Origin: Bacteroidota bacterium
GTDB taxonomy: Bacteria > Bacteroidota > Bacteroidia > Chitinophagales > Chitinophagaceae
Assembly (NCBI GenBank): GCA_028877045.1
Contig: JAGWPQ010000211.1
Coordinates: forward strand, 1-5,644
DNA length: 5,644 bases
Direction of reading: 5' to 3'
Below the pieces are notes generated by a model, which was not told the origin of the DNA, searched no databases, and worked only from the letters and a program-made list of their open reading frames with translations. Below, piece after piece: positions 5,227 to 5,644 of this stretch (positions are counted from its first letter, which is position 1; the number at the start of each line of letters is the position of its first letter). A program made the position numbers and the translations under genes.

Positions 5227-5644
5227 TTACACCGTCTTCCCTTTCAAAGCCCCGCTCACAGCGGCATCCATGGCACGCTCAGCAAACGGACGGGTAATTT
5301 CATTCAACTCTTCTATCTTGGTATGAATTAAATTTTTATCATCCATCGTTAATGCCATTTGCAAATTTTGCATGGCTTGTGCAGTAGCAACCATTTCATC
5401 TTTCGAAACTATGTTCGGATTTTTTGTAAGAAATTTTTCGGTGGTCTCTAATATTTGCTCACCTTCGGTCTTTGCTTCAACAATGGCACGAATGGCAATA
5501 TCATCTTTTGCATGTGTGATACTTTCTAAAAGCATTTTTTCTACATCTTCATCGGTCAATCCGTATTGCGGTTTTACTTCAATGCTTTGTTCAACGCTGC
5601 TGCGCAACTCTTTTGCTTTCACTACCAAAATCCCATCGGCATTA
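5227..5644 (-). CDS. hscA: Fe-S cluster assembly chaperone HscA (Hsp70 family), C-terminal part (runs off the right edge)
   Basis: The minus strand is open from the edge (first full codon 5643-5641) to TAA at 5229-5227, giving 138 residues. The start is outside; the TTG at 5628 is an internal Leu codon. The segment opens with NADGILVVKAKE, the beta-sandwich end of an Hsp70 substrate-binding domain (NADGIL motif). It continues with the HscA-like IEVKPQYGLTDEDVEKML at about 21-38, then a helical lid rich in charged residues, and ends GALKGKTV, resembling the ALKGHSV end of E. coli HscA. DnaK is less likely because it would normally show an SGLS-type sequence at the YGLTD position and a longer disordered tail. 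HscA works with HscB to transfer Fe-S clusters from the IscU scaffold. It is convergent with panD and has its own terminator. No isc genes are visible in the window. Confidence 0.85.
   Translation of the reverse strand, partial: NADGILVVKAKELRSSVEQSIEVKPQYGLTDEDVEKMLLESITHAKDDIAIRAIVEAKTEGEQILETTEKFLTKNPNIVSKDEMVATAQAMQNLQMALTMDDKNLIHTKIEELNEITRPFAERAMDAAVSGALKGKTV

Noticed and set aside
5105..5331. Two plus-strand open frames after panD
   Set aside because: They run through the repeat, the hairpins and the antisense of hscA. Low-complexity translations and no plausible start context argue against genes.

Overview
The window looks like an AT-rich chromosomal segment from a Bacteroidota bacterium, most likely in or near Chitinophagaceae. 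The grounds are the protein style (a TonB-dependent receptor ending in Phe, a large secreted PIG-L deacetylase, PanD beginning MMIEMLKSKIHR), the absence of clear Shine-Dalgarno sequences before the starts, and TAnnTTTG-like promoter traces. The family-level placement is inference. No tRNA, rRNA, CRISPR array, phage gene or transposase gene is visible.

Layout. (1) 1-618, minus strand: the N-terminal 206 residues of a secreted PIG-L/LmbE-type deacetylase, cut by the window's left edge. (2) 619-941: a divergent intergenic region of 323 bp holding a heavily structured, repeat-like element (about 683-809) and the probable panC promoter. (3) 942-5084, plus strand: panC, panB, a TonB-dependent outer-membrane receptor and panD. 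(4) 5085-5226: a convergent spacer with a second, partial copy of the repeat, an inverted repeat and an intrinsic terminator for the gene on the right. (5) 5227-5644, minus strand: the C-terminal part of the Fe-S assembly chaperone HscA, cut by the right edge.

How the genes work together. PanB makes ketopantoate, PanD makes beta-alanine from aspartate, and PanC joins pantoate to beta-alanine to give pantothenate, the precursor of coenzyme A. Only the ketopantoate reductase step (PanE, or IlvC in its place) is missing here. The receptor sits between panB and panD with gaps of 14 and 24 nt, so it is probably co-transcribed with them. Its ligand cannot be read from the sequence. PIG-L and hscA face away from or toward the cluster and look functionally unrelated.

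Points worth a second look: two mutually exclusive hairpins in the panC-panB spacer, one of which buries the panB start codon; a 9-bp inverted repeat around the panC start codon; the nested inverted-repeat element upstream of panC; a related 40-nt copy in the same orientation on the other side of the pan cluster; and the receptor's place inside a vitamin-biosynthesis operon. I do not see a clearly new multi-gene system here. The most original signals are non-coding.
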